From: an uncultured bacterium
GTDB taxonomy: Bacteria > Patescibacteriota > Saccharimonadia > Saccharimonadales > Saccharimonadaceae
Direction: 5' to 3'
Assembly (NCBI GenBank): GCA_903861015.1
Contig: CAIOSL010000050.1
Coordinates: forward strand, 1-13,911
DNA: 13,911 nt
In this document: in pieces, positions 1 through 7,568 of the stretch
Layout: every line of letters begins with the position of its first letter
Numbering within the stretch: the stretch's first letter is position 1
Program-made: the position numbers and the translations under genes
Notes under the pieces: model-generated
The model's database searches: none
What the model was told of the DNA's origin: nothing
What the model saw: the letters and a program-made list of their open reading frames with translations, nothing else

Positions 1-89
1 ACATCGACCTTGAGAACAATTTGATTGGTCTTCGCGGTGCTGTACCAGGTCCTAAAAAAGGCCTGATAATTATCGGAGGGAAAGCATAA
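1..89 (+). CDS. rplC: Ribosomal protein L3 (uL3), C-terminal end only
   Basis: Partial gene entering from the left edge; the reading frame starts at base 3 and gives 28 codons ending in TAA at 87-89. The visible residues include GLRGAVPGPKKGLIIIGGKA, the usual C-terminal L3 segment (G-x-VPG-x-x-G) that lies near the 23S rRNA core. L3 is an early 50S assembly protein. Its last codons contain GGAGGG (75-80), the Shine-Dalgarno site for rplD, and its stop overlaps the rplD start by one base (TAATG), so the two genes are probably translationally coupled. Identification rests on this short tail plus its position directly before rplD. Confidence 0.9.
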   Translation, partial: IDLENNLIGLRGAVPGPKKGLIIIGGKA

Positions 90-709
90 TGGCTACAACT
101 ACTAAAAAAACGGCTGTAGCAAATGTATTACCAGATGATATTTTTGCAGTAGACGTTAAAAATCACGAATTGCTAAAATTGGCTTATGATAGCTACCTAG
201 CAAACTCACGTCAGGCAAGTGCAACCACTTTGCAACGCGGTGAAGTTAGCGGTGGTGGTAAAAAGCCATGGAAGCAAAAAGGTACTGGTCGTGCACGATT
301 TGGTTCATCACGTAACCCAATCTGGCGCGGCGGTGGCGTTGTCTTTGGACCTCGCGGTAACGAAAATTACACCAAAACTATTACAACTACCAGCAAGCGC
401 GTGGCTCTTCGTCAGGCCTTGTCACTAGCTAACAAAGCCGACAAGATCGTAGTACTAGAGTTTAAGCCAACTGGCAAAACCGCTGATACTGCTAAATTCT
501 TGGTTGATAACAAGCTAGAACGACGCATATTAATGGTTGTTGACGAGAAAACACCAGAATTGCTACGCTCGACCAATAACCTACAGAACGTACTATTGGT
601 TCGTGCTAACTACCTGAGTGTTTACCATATCTTGAACGCTGACAAAATCGTGCTTTCAAAGGCCGCTGTTGACGTCATCACTAAATGGCTAACCAAGGAG
701 GAGAAATAA
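89..709 (+). CDS. rplD: 50S ribosomal protein L4 (uL4)
   Basis: 206 aa, the normal length for L4. Residues 55-90 hold the family hallmark, a Gly-Gly-Gly-Lys-Lys-Pro-Trp-Lys-Gln-Lys-Gly-Thr-Gly-Arg-Ala-Arg stretch followed by PIWRGGGVVFGPRG. This is the extended loop that reaches into 23S rRNA and lines the peptide exit tunnel. The C-terminal half is the alpha/beta globular domain. In enterobacteria L4 also represses its own S10 operon; whether it does so here cannot be judged because the operon leader is outside the window. The start ATG overlaps the rplC stop. The C-terminus reads KEEK, encoded by AAGGAGGAG (695-703), which serves as the ribosome binding site of rplW. Confidence 0.98.
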   Translation: MATTTKKTAVANVLPDDIFAVDVKNHELLKLAYDSYLANSRQASATTLQRGEVSGGGKKPWKQKGTGRARFGSSRNPIWRGGGVVFGPRGNENYTKTITTTSKRVALRQALSLANKADKIVVLEFKPTGKTADTAKFLVDNKLERRILMVVDEKTPELLRSTNNLQNVLLVRANYLSVYHILNADKIVLSKAAVDVITKWLTKEEK

Positions 710-710
710 T

Positions 711-1052
711 ATGACAACTCATATTAGCGTCTTCCCTCGTACAACCGAAAAAGCTTACGCACAGTCAAAAAAGAATATTTACGTATTTGATGTGCCAGCT
801 AGCGCCAACAAACAAGAAATTGTCGCTGCTATCGAATCACAATATAATGTTAAGACAACCGGAGTCAAAACTTTGGTTCAAACTGGTAAAGCCATTCGCT
901 TCTCAAGGGGCAAACGCGCTCAACCGGGCTCGACCACTCACAAAGATTCCAAGAAAGCTTACGTCACCTTGGCTGAAGGCAATAGCATCAAAGTATTTGA
1001 TGAAGCTGCAGCTGCCGAGACCGAAGCTAAAACCGCAAAGGAGAAGAAGTAA
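711..1052 (+). CDS. rplW: 50S ribosomal protein L23 (uL23)
   Basis: 113 aa. L23 sits at the exit of the 50S tunnel and is the docking site for trigger factor and SRP. The N-terminal TTEKAY segment contains Glu13, which aligns with the trigger-factor-contacting Glu of E. coli L23 (VSEKAS). The extended loop (about residues 58-80, rich in K, R and G) and the KKAYVTLAEG strand near residue 82 are typical. A Lys/Glu/Ala-rich tail of about 20 residues follows the fold. The start lies one base after the rplD stop (TAAtATG). The tail ends KEKK, and its AAGGAG (1038-1043) is the SD for rplB; the stop overlaps the rplB ATG by one base. Confidence 0.97.
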   Translation: MTTHISVFPRTTEKAYAQSKKNIYVFDVPASANKQEIVAAIESQYNVKTTGVKTLVQTGKAIRFSRGKRAQPGSTTHKDSKKAYVTLAEGNSIKVFDEAAAAETEAKTAKEKK

Positions 1053-1891
1053 TGCCGATTAAGCAATACAATCCAACTACTCCAGCTCGTCGTGGTATGA
1101 CCACGCAAGATTTAAGCGAAATTACAACTCGTAAGCCGCTAAAAAGCTTGATCAAGAGCAAAAAGCAAAATGCCGGCCGTAACAACACTGGTCGCATTAC
1201 GGTTCGTCACCGAGGTGGTGGTGTTAAACGACATTACCGCTTGGTCAACCACAATTTGCCAGCTGGTACAACCGCTGTAATCGAAGAAATCGAATACGAT
1301 CCAAACCGTAGTGCTCGCGTTGCTCGTATCAAAGATCAAGATGGTCTTTATCATTACGTTCTGGCCGACACTGCAATGGTCAAGGGCAAGGTTATCAAAA
1401 GTGGCGCTGATGCCCCTGTTGAAGCCAGCAACCGTCTGCCGTTTTCTAACATCCCAGTTGGTACCCAAATCTATGCTATCGAGCTTCACCCAGGCAAAGG
1501 CGCACAACTTGTTCGTTCAGCCGGCGTAACTGCTCAGTTGATGGCAAAAGAAGGTGACTATGTTCAGGTTCGTATGCCTTCAGGCGAAGTTCGTCGCTTC
1601 CGCCAAGAGGCAACTGCCGCAATTGGTATGGTTGGTAACATCCAGCACCAGAACGTCAAGATTGGCTCGGCCGGACGTAATCGCCGCAAGAGTATTCGAC
1701 CTGGTGTTCGTGGAGTTGTGATGAATGCCGTAGATCACCCACACGGTGGTGGTGACGGTGGCCGACACGGTACTGGTAAAACACCACGTACTCCATGGGG
1801 TCAATTGGCCCTTGGATATCGTACTCGCCGTCGTAAAGATGTGAGTCAAATGATCATTAAGAGTCGCCATGATGCGAAGAGGAAGAAGTAA
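1052..1891 (+). CDS. rplB: 50S ribosomal protein L2 (uL2)
   Basis: 279 aa, full length. L2 binds 23S rRNA next to the peptidyl-transferase centre and helps join the subunits. Visible signatures are [17 protein letters not shown] (47-63), the OB-fold region with [16 protein letters not shown] (143-158), the SH3-like region with MPSGEVRRF (175-183), and [13 protein letters not shown] (224-236). The last motif carries the conserved histidine loop (His229, His231) implicated in peptidyl transfer in E. coli. The basic tail GYRTRRRKD plus KRKK at the end is normal for the family. The Cys usually found in the strand before IGMVGN is absent. The last codons (GAAGAGGAAG, 1876-1885) provide the SD for rpsS. 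Confidence 0.98.
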   Translation: MPIKQYNPTTPARRGMTTQDLSEITTRKPLKSLIKSKKQNAGRNNTGRITVRHRGGGVKRHYRLVNHNLPAGTTAVIEEIEYDPNRSARVARIKDQDGLYHYVLADTAMVKGKVIKSGADAPVEASNRLPFSNIPVGTQIYAIELHPGKGAQLVRSAGVTAQLMAKEGDYVQVRMPSGEVRRFRQEATAAIGMVGNIQHQNVKIGSAGRNRRKSIRPGVRGVVMNAVDHPHGGGDGGRHGTGKTPRTPWGQLALGYRTRRRKDVSQMIIKSRHDAKRKK

Positions 1892-1893
1892 AT

Positions 1894-2172
1894 ATGAGTC
1901 GTTCACTTAAAAAAGGACCATTCGTTGACTTCAAGCTCGCCAAAAAAGTGGCGGCGCTTGGCCCAGACGATCGTACTATTATAAAAACGTGGGCTCGTGC
2001 AAGTACTATCAGTCCTGAAATGGTTGGCCGAACCATCGCCGTTCATAACGGCAAAGTTCATGTGCCAGTACTATTGTCCGAAAACATGGTAGGACACAAA
2101 CTTGGTGAGTTCAGCCCAACCCGTAAGTTCCGCAAGCACGGTGGTAGCGGCGGAAAGGATAAAAAGGCTTAA
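1894..2172 (+). CDS. rpsS: 30S ribosomal protein S19 (uS19)
   Basis: 92 aa, the usual size. It opens with the near-universal [12 protein letters not shown] and carries [20 protein letters not shown] (residues 30-49) and [11 protein letters not shown] (67-77). S19 forms a head complex with S13 and contacts the A-site finger of 23S rRNA and A-site tRNA. It starts two bases after the rplB stop. The C-terminal Gly/Lys-rich tail contains GGAAAGGA (2152-2159), the probable SD of rplV. Confidence 0.98.
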   Translation: MSRSLKKGPFVDFKLAKKVAALGPDDRTIIKTWARASTISPEMVGRTIAVHNGKVHVPVLLSENMVGHKLGEFSPTRKFRKHGGSGGKDKKA

Positions 2173-2174
2173 TC

Positions 2175-2567
2175 ATGAATAATACAGTTCGTGCCTACAT
2201 CAAAAATGTCGACCAAGCGCCACGCAAAGTGTCATTGGTTGCCAGCCTAATCCGCAAACGCAGCGTTGCTGATGCATTGGTTATTTTGAACCACGTTCCA
2301 AAACGTGCAGCAAAACCAGTTATCGACGCTGTCGAGAGCGCAAAAGCTAACGCTATTAACAACCACGGTTTGGACGGCAAAACACTAGTTATCTCGACTA
2401 TTTCGGTCACAACTGGTACCCGTCTAAAACGCTACATTCCTGCTAGCCGCGGCCGCGCATTACCATTTGAGAAAAAAGCTTCAAACATTTTGGTTGAAGT
2501 TACTGGCGATGTTAAACCAAAGAAGAAACCAGTAGAAACAACTACTGACAGCAAGGAGAGCAAGTAA
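2175..2567 (+). CDS. rplV: 50S ribosomal protein L22 (uL22)
   Basis: 130 aa. L22 spans the 50S and lines the exit tunnel through a long beta-hairpin. Visible signatures are APRKVSLVASLIR near residue 15, the SAKANAINNHGLDG helix-turn near residue 55, and the hairpin with GTRLKRYIPASRGRALPFEK (residues 81-100). The family core ends at about residue 113; a Lys/Thr-rich tail of about 17 residues is extra. The tail ends KESK, and its AAGGAG (2553-2558) is the SD of rpsC, whose ATG overlaps the TAA stop by one base. Confidence 0.97.
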   Translation: MNNTVRAYIKNVDQAPRKVSLVASLIRKRSVADALVILNHVPKRAAKPVIDAVESAKANAINNHGLDGKTLVISTISVTTGTRLKRYIPASRGRALPFEKKASNILVEVTGDVKPKKKPVETTTDSKESK

Positions 2568-3196
2568 TGGGACAAAAAGTCAACCCAATTAGCTTCCGTC
2601 TTCAAGTTCACAAGAACTGGGATTCACGCTGGTTTGCTAACAAGAAGGATTTTGCAAAATGGCTTGCCGAAGATATTCGCATTCGCGATTTGATCGAAAA
2701 GCGTTTTGAGAGTCGTCCAACAATCAACCGTATCGAGATTGAACGTTCAGCCAACCTAATCACTATTACTATCCATACAGCAAAAGCTGGTGTTGTGATT
2801 GGTCGTGGTGGTGCCGGTGTTACCGAACTTAAATCTATGATCGAGAAGATTGCTAGCCTACCAGTTCGCTTGAATATCGAAGAGGTAAAGCGCCCAGAAC
2901 TAGCTGCTAAACTAATTGCCGAGAATATTGCTCGTCAACTAGAACGACGCGTCAACTTCCGCCGCGCAATTAAGATGGCAGCACAAAATACAATGGCCGC
3001 CGGTGCCAAAGGTGTTCGTATCCAAGTGGCAGGCCGCTTGAACAACGCTGAAATGGCTCGCCGCGAGAAACTAATCGAAGGTTCGGTGCCGCTACATACG
3101 CTGCGTGCTGATATTGATTACTCAGGCGCACGCGCTCAAACACCTGCCGGTATTATCGGTGTTAAGGTTTGGGTGTATAAGGGCGAAAGGATCTAG
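2567..3196 (+). CDS. rpsC: 30S ribosomal protein S3 (uS3)
   Basis: 209 aa. It starts MGQKVNPISFRL, the standard S3 N-terminus. The type II KH domain has its GxxG loop as VVIGRGGAGV (residues 76-85, GRGG at 79-82). The C-terminal domain runs through RAIKMAAQNTMAAGAKGVRI to the DYSGARAQTPAGIIGVKVWV strand. S3 forms part of the mRNA entry tunnel and its helicase site with S4 and S5. The protein ends shortly after the core fold and lacks the long variable tail seen in some bacteria. The stop is TAG, one of only four in the cluster. AAAGGA (3186-3191) in the last codons is the SD for rplP. Confidence 0.98.
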   Translation: MGQKVNPISFRLQVHKNWDSRWFANKKDFAKWLAEDIRIRDLIEKRFESRPTINRIEIERSANLITITIHTAKAGVVIGRGGAGVTELKSMIEKIASLPVRLNIEEVKRPELAAKLIAENIARQLERRVNFRRAIKMAAQNTMAAGAKGVRIQVAGRLNNAEMARREKLIEGSVPLHTLRADIDYSGARAQTPAGIIGVKVWVYKGERI

Positions 3197-3199
3197 ATT

Positions 3200-3613
3200 A
3201 TGTTATTACCAAAGAAAACTAAATATCGAAAAGTACGCAAAGGTACTAATACTGGCGTCGCAAGTCGCGGTCAGTATATCGCTTTTGGCGATTACGCCCT
3301 GCAATCTCTAGAGAACGAGCGCATTACCGGTCGTCAGATCGAATCAGCTCGTCAGGCTATATCCAATCACATGGATCGTGCTGGTAAAATCTGGATTCGT
3401 ATCTTCCCACACATCCCAGTGACCCGCAAGCCTCAGGATGTCAAGATGGGTAGCGGTAAAGGTAACCCAGAGTTCTTTGTCGCCAAAGTAAAAACTGGTA
3501 CGATTTTGTTTGAACTAAAGGGTGTGCCCGAGACAACCGCACGCGAAGCGATGCGCCTAGCCTCACACAAACTTCCAGTCAAAACAAAGTTTGTCATGAA
3601 GGAGCAGATCTAA
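3200..3613 (+). CDS. rplP: 50S ribosomal protein L16 (uL16)
   Basis: 137 aa, matching the family. Signatures are [15 protein letters not shown] at the start, [20 protein letters not shown] (44-63), [15 protein letters not shown] (65-79) and [16 protein letters not shown] (82-97), then [19 protein letters not shown] near the end. L16 contacts the A-site tRNA elbow and completes late 50S assembly. The arginine that E. coli L16 carries before MGKGKG (Arg81, hydroxylated by RoxA/YcfD) is Lys82 here. The tail KEQI is written AAGGAG plus two codons (3599-3610) and supplies the SD for rpmC, which overlaps the TAA by one base. Confidence 0.98.
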   Translation: MLLPKKTKYRKVRKGTNTGVASRGQYIAFGDYALQSLENERITGRQIESARQAISNHMDRAGKIWIRIFPHIPVTRKPQDVKMGSGKGNPEFFVAKVKTGTILFELKGVPETTAREAMRLASHKLPVKTKFVMKEQI

Positions 3614-3822
3614 TGGCTACTAAAGCGACCGAAATCAAAACCATTGATCAGCTAACCCAGGAACTTGCCGTCAAAAAGCAAGCCTTGATCGAAGCAAAAC
3701 GCGGACACAAGCTAGGTGAACTCACCAACCCTCGTGTTATTACAGTTACACGTAAAGAAATCGCTCGACTACAGACTGCCATCCGAGCAGCCCAGATCGC
3801 CGAGCAAAAGGAGAATAAGTAA
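3613..3822 (+). CDS. rpmC: 50S ribosomal protein L29 (uL29)
   Basis: 69 aa. It is a small two-helix hairpin protein next to L23 at the tunnel exit. The family pattern is visible as LAVKKQALIEAKRGHKLGEL followed by NPRVITVTRKEIARLQTAIR, close to the consensus LxxELxxLRFQxAxGQLENxxxIRxVRRxIARIxT. The start is fixed by the one-base overlap with rplP and by AAGGAG at 3599-3604. The C-terminus KENK is encoded across AAGGAG (3808-3813), the ribosome binding site of rpsQ. Confidence 0.94.
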   Translation: MATKATEIKTIDQLTQELAVKKQALIEAKRGHKLGELTNPRVITVTRKEIARLQTAIRAAQIAEQKENK

Positions 3823-3823
3823 T

Positions 3824-4108
3824 ATGGCCAAGACATTGACCGGTATCGTTACGTCGGACGTAGCGGACAAAACCATTACCGTCACTGTTACTAGTCGTGA
3901 AACGCATCCTATTTATGGTAAGCAGTATACTGTTAGCCGCAAGTACGCAGCACACGACGAGGATAACATTGCAAAGAAGGGCGACAAAGTCACTATTTTA
4001 GAGACCCGTCCAATTTCAAAACGAAAAACTTACAAACTTGACGCTATCGTCGAGAAGTCACATGGTTCGATCGAACTAAAAGAAGATGTGACGGTGGTAG
4101 AGGCATAA
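3824..4108 (+). CDS. rpsQ: 30S ribosomal protein S17 (uS17)
   Basis: 94 aa, an OB-fold protein that binds 16S rRNA helices 7 and 11 early in 30S assembly. The core reads [19 protein letters not shown], then [19 protein letters not shown] with the conserved Y-x-K-x-x-x-x-S-x-K-Y-x-x-H-D-E pattern, then [20 protein letters not shown]. The frame stays open upstream to an ATG at 3716, but the true start is 3824. Only there does the S17 homology begin (MAKTLTG), one base after the rpmC stop and 10 bases after AAGGAG. A short acidic tail ([11 protein letters not shown]) follows. TAGAGG in the last codons is the SD of rplN. Confidence 0.97.
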   Translation: MAKTLTGIVTSDVADKTITVTVTSRETHPIYGKQYTVSRKYAAHDEDNIAKKGDKVTILETRPISKRKTYKLDAIVEKSHGSIELKEDVTVVEA

Positions 4109-4109
4109 T

Positions 4110-4478
4110 ATGATACAACAAGAATCCCGTCTAAAAGTCGCTGATAACTCTGGTGCTAAAGAAATCCTTTGCATCCGTGTTCTTGGTGGTACCGGACGCC
4201 GTTATGCTGGTGTTGGTGACGTTATTGTTGCCAGTGTCAAAGAAGCTTCGGCTACCGGTGTTGTCAAACGAAAATCAGTCGTCAAGGCTGTTGTCGTTCG
4301 AACCCGCGATACTATCCAACGCAAAGATGGCTCAACCATTACATTTGACGACAACGCTGCAGTTATCATTGCAGACGACAAGTCAATGCGTGGCACCCGT
4401 GTCTTTGGACCCGTACCACGTGAGCTACGTGACATGGGTTACGCAAAGATCATCAGCTTAGCTCCGGAGGTACTATAA
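4110..4478 (+). CDS. rplN: 50S ribosomal protein L14 (uL14)
   Basis: 122 aa, the exact family length. It starts [18 protein letters not shown], the canonical L14 N-terminus, followed by [19 protein letters not shown]. The C-terminal part has [15 protein letters not shown] and ends ISLAPEVL. L14 forms intersubunit bridges with 16S rRNA and is the binding site for the silencing factor RsfS. Cys21 is one of only two cysteines in the 28 complete proteins of this cluster. It starts one base after rpsQ. GGAGG (4466-4470) in its final codons is the SD for rplX. Confidence 0.98.
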   Translation: MIQQESRLKVADNSGAKEILCIRVLGGTGRRYAGVGDVIVASVKEASATGVVKRKSVVKAVVVRTRDTIQRKDGSTITFDDNAAVIIADDKSMRGTRVFGPVPRELRDMGYAKIISLAPEVL

Positions 4479-4480
4479 TC

Positions 4481-4810
4481 ATGACTGCTATCAAACGAAT
4501 TATTAAGGGTGATACAGTTAAGATCATCAGCGGCGCAAACAAAGGCGTTACCGGCAAAGTTTTGCAGGTTCTAGCTAAAAAGCGCACAGTTGTCATCGAA
4601 GGTGTTGGTCATATTCATCGTATGGTCAAACCAAGTCAACTGAACCCACGTGGTGGCAAAAAAGAGATCCACGTTCCAACATCAATCCACAAGGTTGCGT
4701 TGGTCGTTGATGAAAAAACTGGCGCAACTAGTCGAGTTGGCCTAGTCAAGAACGCCGATGGTGCAACCACCCGTGTTGCTCGTCAAAATAAGAATAAGGA
4801 GATCAAGTAA
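4481..4810 (+). CDS. rplX: 50S ribosomal protein L24 (uL24)
   Basis: 109 aa. The KOW motif is clear at residues 8-34 (IKGDTVKIISGANKGVTGKV and following). It is followed by IEGVGHIHRMVKP, which matches the family VEGVNxxxRHxKP segment, and by the C-terminal VALVVDEKTGATSRVG strand pair. L24 is an assembly initiator of the 50S. It starts two bases after rplN. The C-terminus is KEIK, written over AAGGAG (4796-4801), the SD of rplE, whose ATG overlaps the TAA stop. Confidence 0.97.
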   Translation: MTAIKRIIKGDTVKIISGANKGVTGKVLQVLAKKRTVVIEGVGHIHRMVKPSQLNPRGGKKEIHVPTSIHKVALVVDEKTGATSRVGLVKNADGATTRVARQNKNKEIK

Positions 4811-5403
4811 TGGCTAAAACAGTTACAGCTAAAAAGCCAATGACGACTCCTCGCCTGAAAGCCATATACCAAGACAAATTGGTTAAGGAACTGCAAGCCG
4901 AACTAAATCTAAAGAACGTACACCAAGTTCCAAAGATCGAAAAAATTGTAGTCAGCGTAGGAATAGGCAAGAACAAAGACGACAAACGTCATTATGAAGT
5001 CGTCAAAAATACTATTACCAAAATCACTGGTCAAGCACCAGTTGATCGCATGGCTAAAAAGTCGATCGCTACATTCAAGATTCGCGCTGGTTTGAACCGC
5101 GTTGGTATCAGCGTCACATTGCGTGGCGGTCGAATGTACGAGTTTTTGGATCGCTTGGTTAACATTTCGTTGCCACGTGTCCGCGACTTTCACGGTGTTA
5201 GCGCCAAGGCTTTTGACAAGTCTGGCAATTACAACTTGGGCATTACCGATCAATCAATTTTTCAAGAGCTAACCTTTGAAGAAACACAAGTTATTCACGG
5301 TTTGCAGGTTACTTTTGTAATCTCTGGCGGCAGCGAGCAATACAGCCGCGCCCTACTTGAAAAGTTCGGTATACCATTTGAAAAACAAGGAGGCAAACGA
5401 TAA
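4810..5403 (+). CDS. rplE: 50S ribosomal protein L5 (uL5)
   Basis: 197 aa, somewhat longer than the usual 178-180 because of an N-terminal extension of about 12 residues ([12 protein letters not shown]). The core shows [14 protein letters not shown] (41-54), [40 protein letters not shown] and [21 protein letters not shown]5 binds 5S rRNA in the central protuberance and touches P-site tRNA and S13. The start is supported by the one-base overlap with rplX and the SD AAGGAG at 4796-4801. The C-terminal GGKR codons carry AAGGAGG (5387-5393) for rpsN, which also overlaps by one base. Confidence 0.98.
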   Translation: MAKTVTAKKPMTTPRLKAIYQDKLVKELQAELNLKNVHQVPKIEKIVVSVGIGKNKDDKRHYEVVKNTITKITGQAPVDRMAKKSIATFKIRAGLNRVGISVTLRGGRMYEFLDRLVNISLPRVRDFHGVSAKAFDKSGNYNLGITDQSIFQELTFEETQVIHGLQVTFVISGGSEQYSRALLEKFGIPFEKQGGKR

Positions 5404-5672
5404 TGGCTAAGAAATCAGCAGTCGCTCGCGACGAAAAACGCAAGTCAATGATTTTGAAGTATGCCGCTAAGCGCGCCGAACTAAAAGAGCTTGGTGATCA
5501 AGAAGGTTTGGCAAGTTTGCCACGCAACAGCTCACCAACCCGCTGGAAGAACCGCGACGTCCTACATGGTCGTCCACGTGCTTACATGCGCCGATTTGGT
5601 TTGAACCGTATTAACTTCCGTGAAAAAGCTTCAAAAGGCGAAATTCCCGGTATAACAAAGAGTAGTTGGTAG
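5403..5672 (+). CDS. rpsN: 30S ribosomal protein S14 (uS14), zinc-independent type
   Basis: 89 aa. The C-terminal half reads [20 protein letters not shown], then [20 protein letters not shown] and GITKSSW, the standard S14 core and ending. It has no cysteine at all, so this is the Zn-ribbon-free (C-minus) form. At 89 residues it matches the mid-length C-minus paralogue seen in Firmicutes rather than the 101-aa E. coli form or the 61-aa CxxC form. S14 binds late in the 30S head beside S3 and S10. The stop is TAG (5670-5672), and its bases merge with AGGAAAGGAA, the ribosome binding site of rpsH. Confidence 0.97.
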   Translation: MAKKSAVARDEKRKSMILKYAAKRAELKELGDQEGLASLPRNSSPTRWKNRDVLHGRPRAYMRRFGLNRINFREKASKGEIPGITKSSW

Positions 5673-5686
5673 GAAAGGAATTACAT

Positions 5687-6088
5687 ATGTCATTACAATC
5701 AACAGATCCAATCGCCGACCTACTAACACGCATCCGTAACGCCGTTATGGTTGGCAAGAACGAAATCCGAGTTCCATCAAGCAAGTTAAAATTAACTATC
5801 GCTAAAGAGCTCAAAAAAGCCCACTACCTAAGTGATGTAAAGGTAGAGAGCGCCAAGCCACGAGATATTATGGTTATCACCATTAATCAACCGGGCGAGA
5901 ACGCAAATATCACCGAGATCACCCGTCTATCAAAGCCAGGCCGCCGCGTATACGTTGGTGCTGGCGAGATCCCAAGGATCAAGAACGGCCGCGGTATGGT
6001 ACTGGTCAGCACCAGCAAAGGTGTTTTGTCGGGCCACGCAGCAGTCAAAGAGCGACTTGGTGGTGAGTTGCTACTAAAGGTATATTAA
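5687..6088 (+). CDS. rpsH: 30S ribosomal protein S8 (uS8)
   Basis: 133 aa. The N-terminal domain starts at the family motif DPIADLLTRIRNA (residues 7-19), and the C-terminal domain has GRGMVLVSTSKGVLSGHAAV and ends GGELLLKVY. S8 binds the central domain of 16S rRNA; in E. coli it represses the spc operon by binding rplE mRNA. I saw no obvious copy of that target here but could not fold the RNA. The open frame extends upstream to 5666 inside rpsN. The start at 5687 is chosen because it follows AGGAAAGGAA (5671-5680) at six bases and begins the conserved region. Confidence 0.98.
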   Translation: MSLQSTDPIADLLTRIRNAVMVGKNEIRVPSSKLKLTIAKELKKAHYLSDVKVESAKPRDIMVITINQPGENANITEITRLSKPGRRVYVGAGEIPRIKNGRGMVLVSTSKGVLSGHAAVKERLGGELLLKVY

Positions 6089-6102
6089 AAAGGAGATAAA
6101 AT

Positions 6103-6636
6103 ATGAGTCGAATCGGAAAACTACCAATTGACGTGCCAGCCGGTGTGACAATCACGATCGATACAGATGTTGTTACTGTTAAGGGGCCTAAGGGTCAACT
6201 GACGGTGCCTCACCTGAGCGATGTGACTGTATCACTTGAAGGTACACAAGCAATCGTTACACGCAAGAACGATGAGTTTATTGCAAAATCACAACATGGT
6301 TTGCAACGCGCACTCCTAAACAATGCCGTTGTAGGTGTTACCAAGGGTTACGAGAAAAAACTAGAGGTTAACGGTGTTGGTTATCGCATTAACGGCGGTG
6401 GCAAATCAATCGAAATGTCACTAGGGTTTTCACACCCTGTTACATACGCTGCCAAAGAAGGTATTTCTTTGCTAGTTGAAAAAATGACCATTACTGTTTC
6501 TGGCATTGATAAGCAAGCTGTCGGTCAAACCGCTGCCGAAATCCGTGCTATTAAAAAACCTGAACCTTACAAGGGCAAGGGTATTAAATACGCCGATGAG
6601 GTTCTACGTCATAAGGCTGGAAAGGCTGGTAAGTAA
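6103..6636 (+). CDS. rplF: 50S ribosomal protein L6 (uL6)
   Basis: 177 aa, the standard length, with two repeated alpha/beta domains. It starts MSRIGKLPIDVPAGV. The second domain holds GYEKKLEVNGVGYRI, LGFSHPV and GIDKQAVGQTAAEIRAIKKP, followed by the diagnostic EPYKGKGIKYADEV near the C-terminus. L6 lies near the sarcin-ricin loop and the factor-binding site. The SD AAGGAG (6090-6095) is seven bases upstream in a true 14-base intergenic gap, one of the few SDs here not embedded in an upstream gene. Confidence 0.98.
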   Translation: MSRIGKLPIDVPAGVTITIDTDVVTVKGPKGQLTVPHLSDVTVSLEGTQAIVTRKNDEFIAKSQHGLQRALLNNAVVGVTKGYEKKLEVNGVGYRINGGGKSIEMSLGFSHPVTYAAKEGISLLVEKMTITVSGIDKQAVGQTAAEIRAIKKPEPYKGKGIKYADEVLRHKAGKAGK

Positions 6637-6637
6637 T

Positions 6638-6991
6638 ATGTCTAATCTGACTAAAAAACTACTAAATCTGAGTTTGCGCAAGAATCGTATCCGATCAAGA
6701 GTATCTGGTACCGAAACTCGTCCACGCCTAAGCGTATCGATCAGCAACAAACACGTTAGCGCCCAGATCATTGATGACGTCAAACAAACGACATTAGTAT
6801 CAAGCACGACTGTCGGCACCAAGCAAACCGGTTCGTTGACCGAACAAGCCGCCTTTGTCGGCGCCGATATTGCTAAAAAAGCTAAAAAAGCAAAGATTAA
6901 CTCTGTAGTGTTTGATCGTAACGGTCGTTTGTACGCCGGACGATTAAGCTCACTGGCAGATGCAGCACGCAAGGAAGGTTTGGAGTTTTAA
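6638..6991 (+). CDS. rplR: 50S ribosomal protein L18 (uL18)
   Basis: 117 aa, the E. coli length. The core reads RIRSRVSGTETRPRLSVSIS, then NKHVSAQIIDD, VGADIAKKAKKAKINSVVFD, and RNGRLYAGRLSSLADAAR with the usual ending REAGLEF-like KEGLEF. L18 binds 5S rRNA with L5. The frame is open upstream to 6506 but homology begins at 6638, one base after the rplF stop (TAAtATG). The SD is weak: GGAAAGG ends well upstream, so reading probably relies on coupling to rplF. Confidence 0.96.
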   Translation: MSNLTKKLLNLSLRKNRIRSRVSGTETRPRLSVSISNKHVSAQIIDDVKQTTLVSSTTVGTKQTGSLTEQAAFVGADIAKKAKKAKINSVVFDRNGRLYAGRLSSLADAARKEGLEF

Positions 6992-6992
6992 T

Positions 6993-7568
6993 ATGGCCGA
7001 GACTAAAACAAGCAATTCAAACGAATCACGCGCTCCCCGTCAAAGTGGCCGTCGCGACCGATTACCAGCTGAACCAAAGCAATTTGAAGAGGTTGTTATC
7101 AATATCGACCGCGTTTCTCGCGTCGTTAAAGGTGGCCGCCGTTTCCGCTTTAAAGCTCTCGTCGTAGTTGGCGACAGTAAGAACAAAGTTGGTATCGGTG
7201 TAGCCAAGGGTGCTGACGTTCAGGCGGCGATCGCTAAAGCGACCAACGTTGCTAAAAAGCAGATGATCACAATCGCTATCGACAACGGCACAATCCCTCA
7301 CGATACCGAAGTTCGCTTGTCGGGTGCTCAGGTGCTTTTGCGCCCAGCAGCTCCTGGTACTGGTATTATTGCCGGTGGCGTCGTGCGATCGGTCATATCA
7401 GTAACTGGTATCACCAACCTAATTTCCAAGTCACTTGGATCAACTAACAAAGTTAACATTGCTTACGCAACCGTTGAAGCTTTGCGAACATTGGTTCCAA
7501 AAAGTGAATGGTTAAATAACTCAACCAAGACAACCGCTAAAAAGGCTGTCGAAGGGGAGACAAAGTAA
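6993..7568 (+). CDS. rpsE: 30S ribosomal protein S5 (uS5)
   Basis: 191 aa. After a basic, low-complexity N-terminal extension of about 30 residues, the dsRBD-like N domain starts at FEEVVINIDRVSRVVKGGRR and continues FRFKALVVVGDSKNKVGIG (51-69). The C-terminal domain has LLRPAAPGTGIIAGGVVRSV and SLGSTNKVNIAYATVEAL. S5 works in decoding fidelity and the mRNA helicase site with S3 and S4. The start at 6993, not the in-frame ATG at 6960, follows GGAG (6982-6985) at seven bases and lies one base after the rplR stop. The next gene is rplO directly; rpmD, which normally follows rpsE, is missing. Confidence 0.97.
   Translation: MAETKTSNSNESRAPRQSGRRDRLPAEPKQFEEVVINIDRVSRVVKGGRRFRFKALVVVGDSKNKVGIGVAKGADVQAAIAKATNVAKKQMITIAIDNGTIPHDTEVRLSGAQVLLRPAAPGTGIIAGGVVRSVISVTGITNLISKSLGSTNKVNIAYATVEALRTLVPKSEWLNNSTKTTAKKAVEGETK

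Noticed and set aside
1139..1507. 122-aa open frame on the minus strand inside rplB
   Set aside because: It is fully antisense to a well-conserved L2 coding sequence, with no SD and no recognisable domain; it is a frame shadow. The same holds for the minus-strand frames at 4909-5253, 6604-6972, 12092-12454 and 13338-13691.
3716..4108. 130-aa N-terminally extended version of S17
   Set aside because: The first 36 codons overlap rpmC out of frame and do not resemble S17; homology and the SD place the start at 3824.
6506..6991. 161-aa extended version of L18
   Set aside because: The extra 44 codons overlap the end of rplF in another frame. L18 homology begins at 6638, and the TAAtATG junction matches its neighbours.
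6960..7568. Extended S5 start at 6960
   Set aside because: The 11 extra codons overlap the end of rplR; ATG 6993 lies seven bases after GGAG and one base after the rplR stop.
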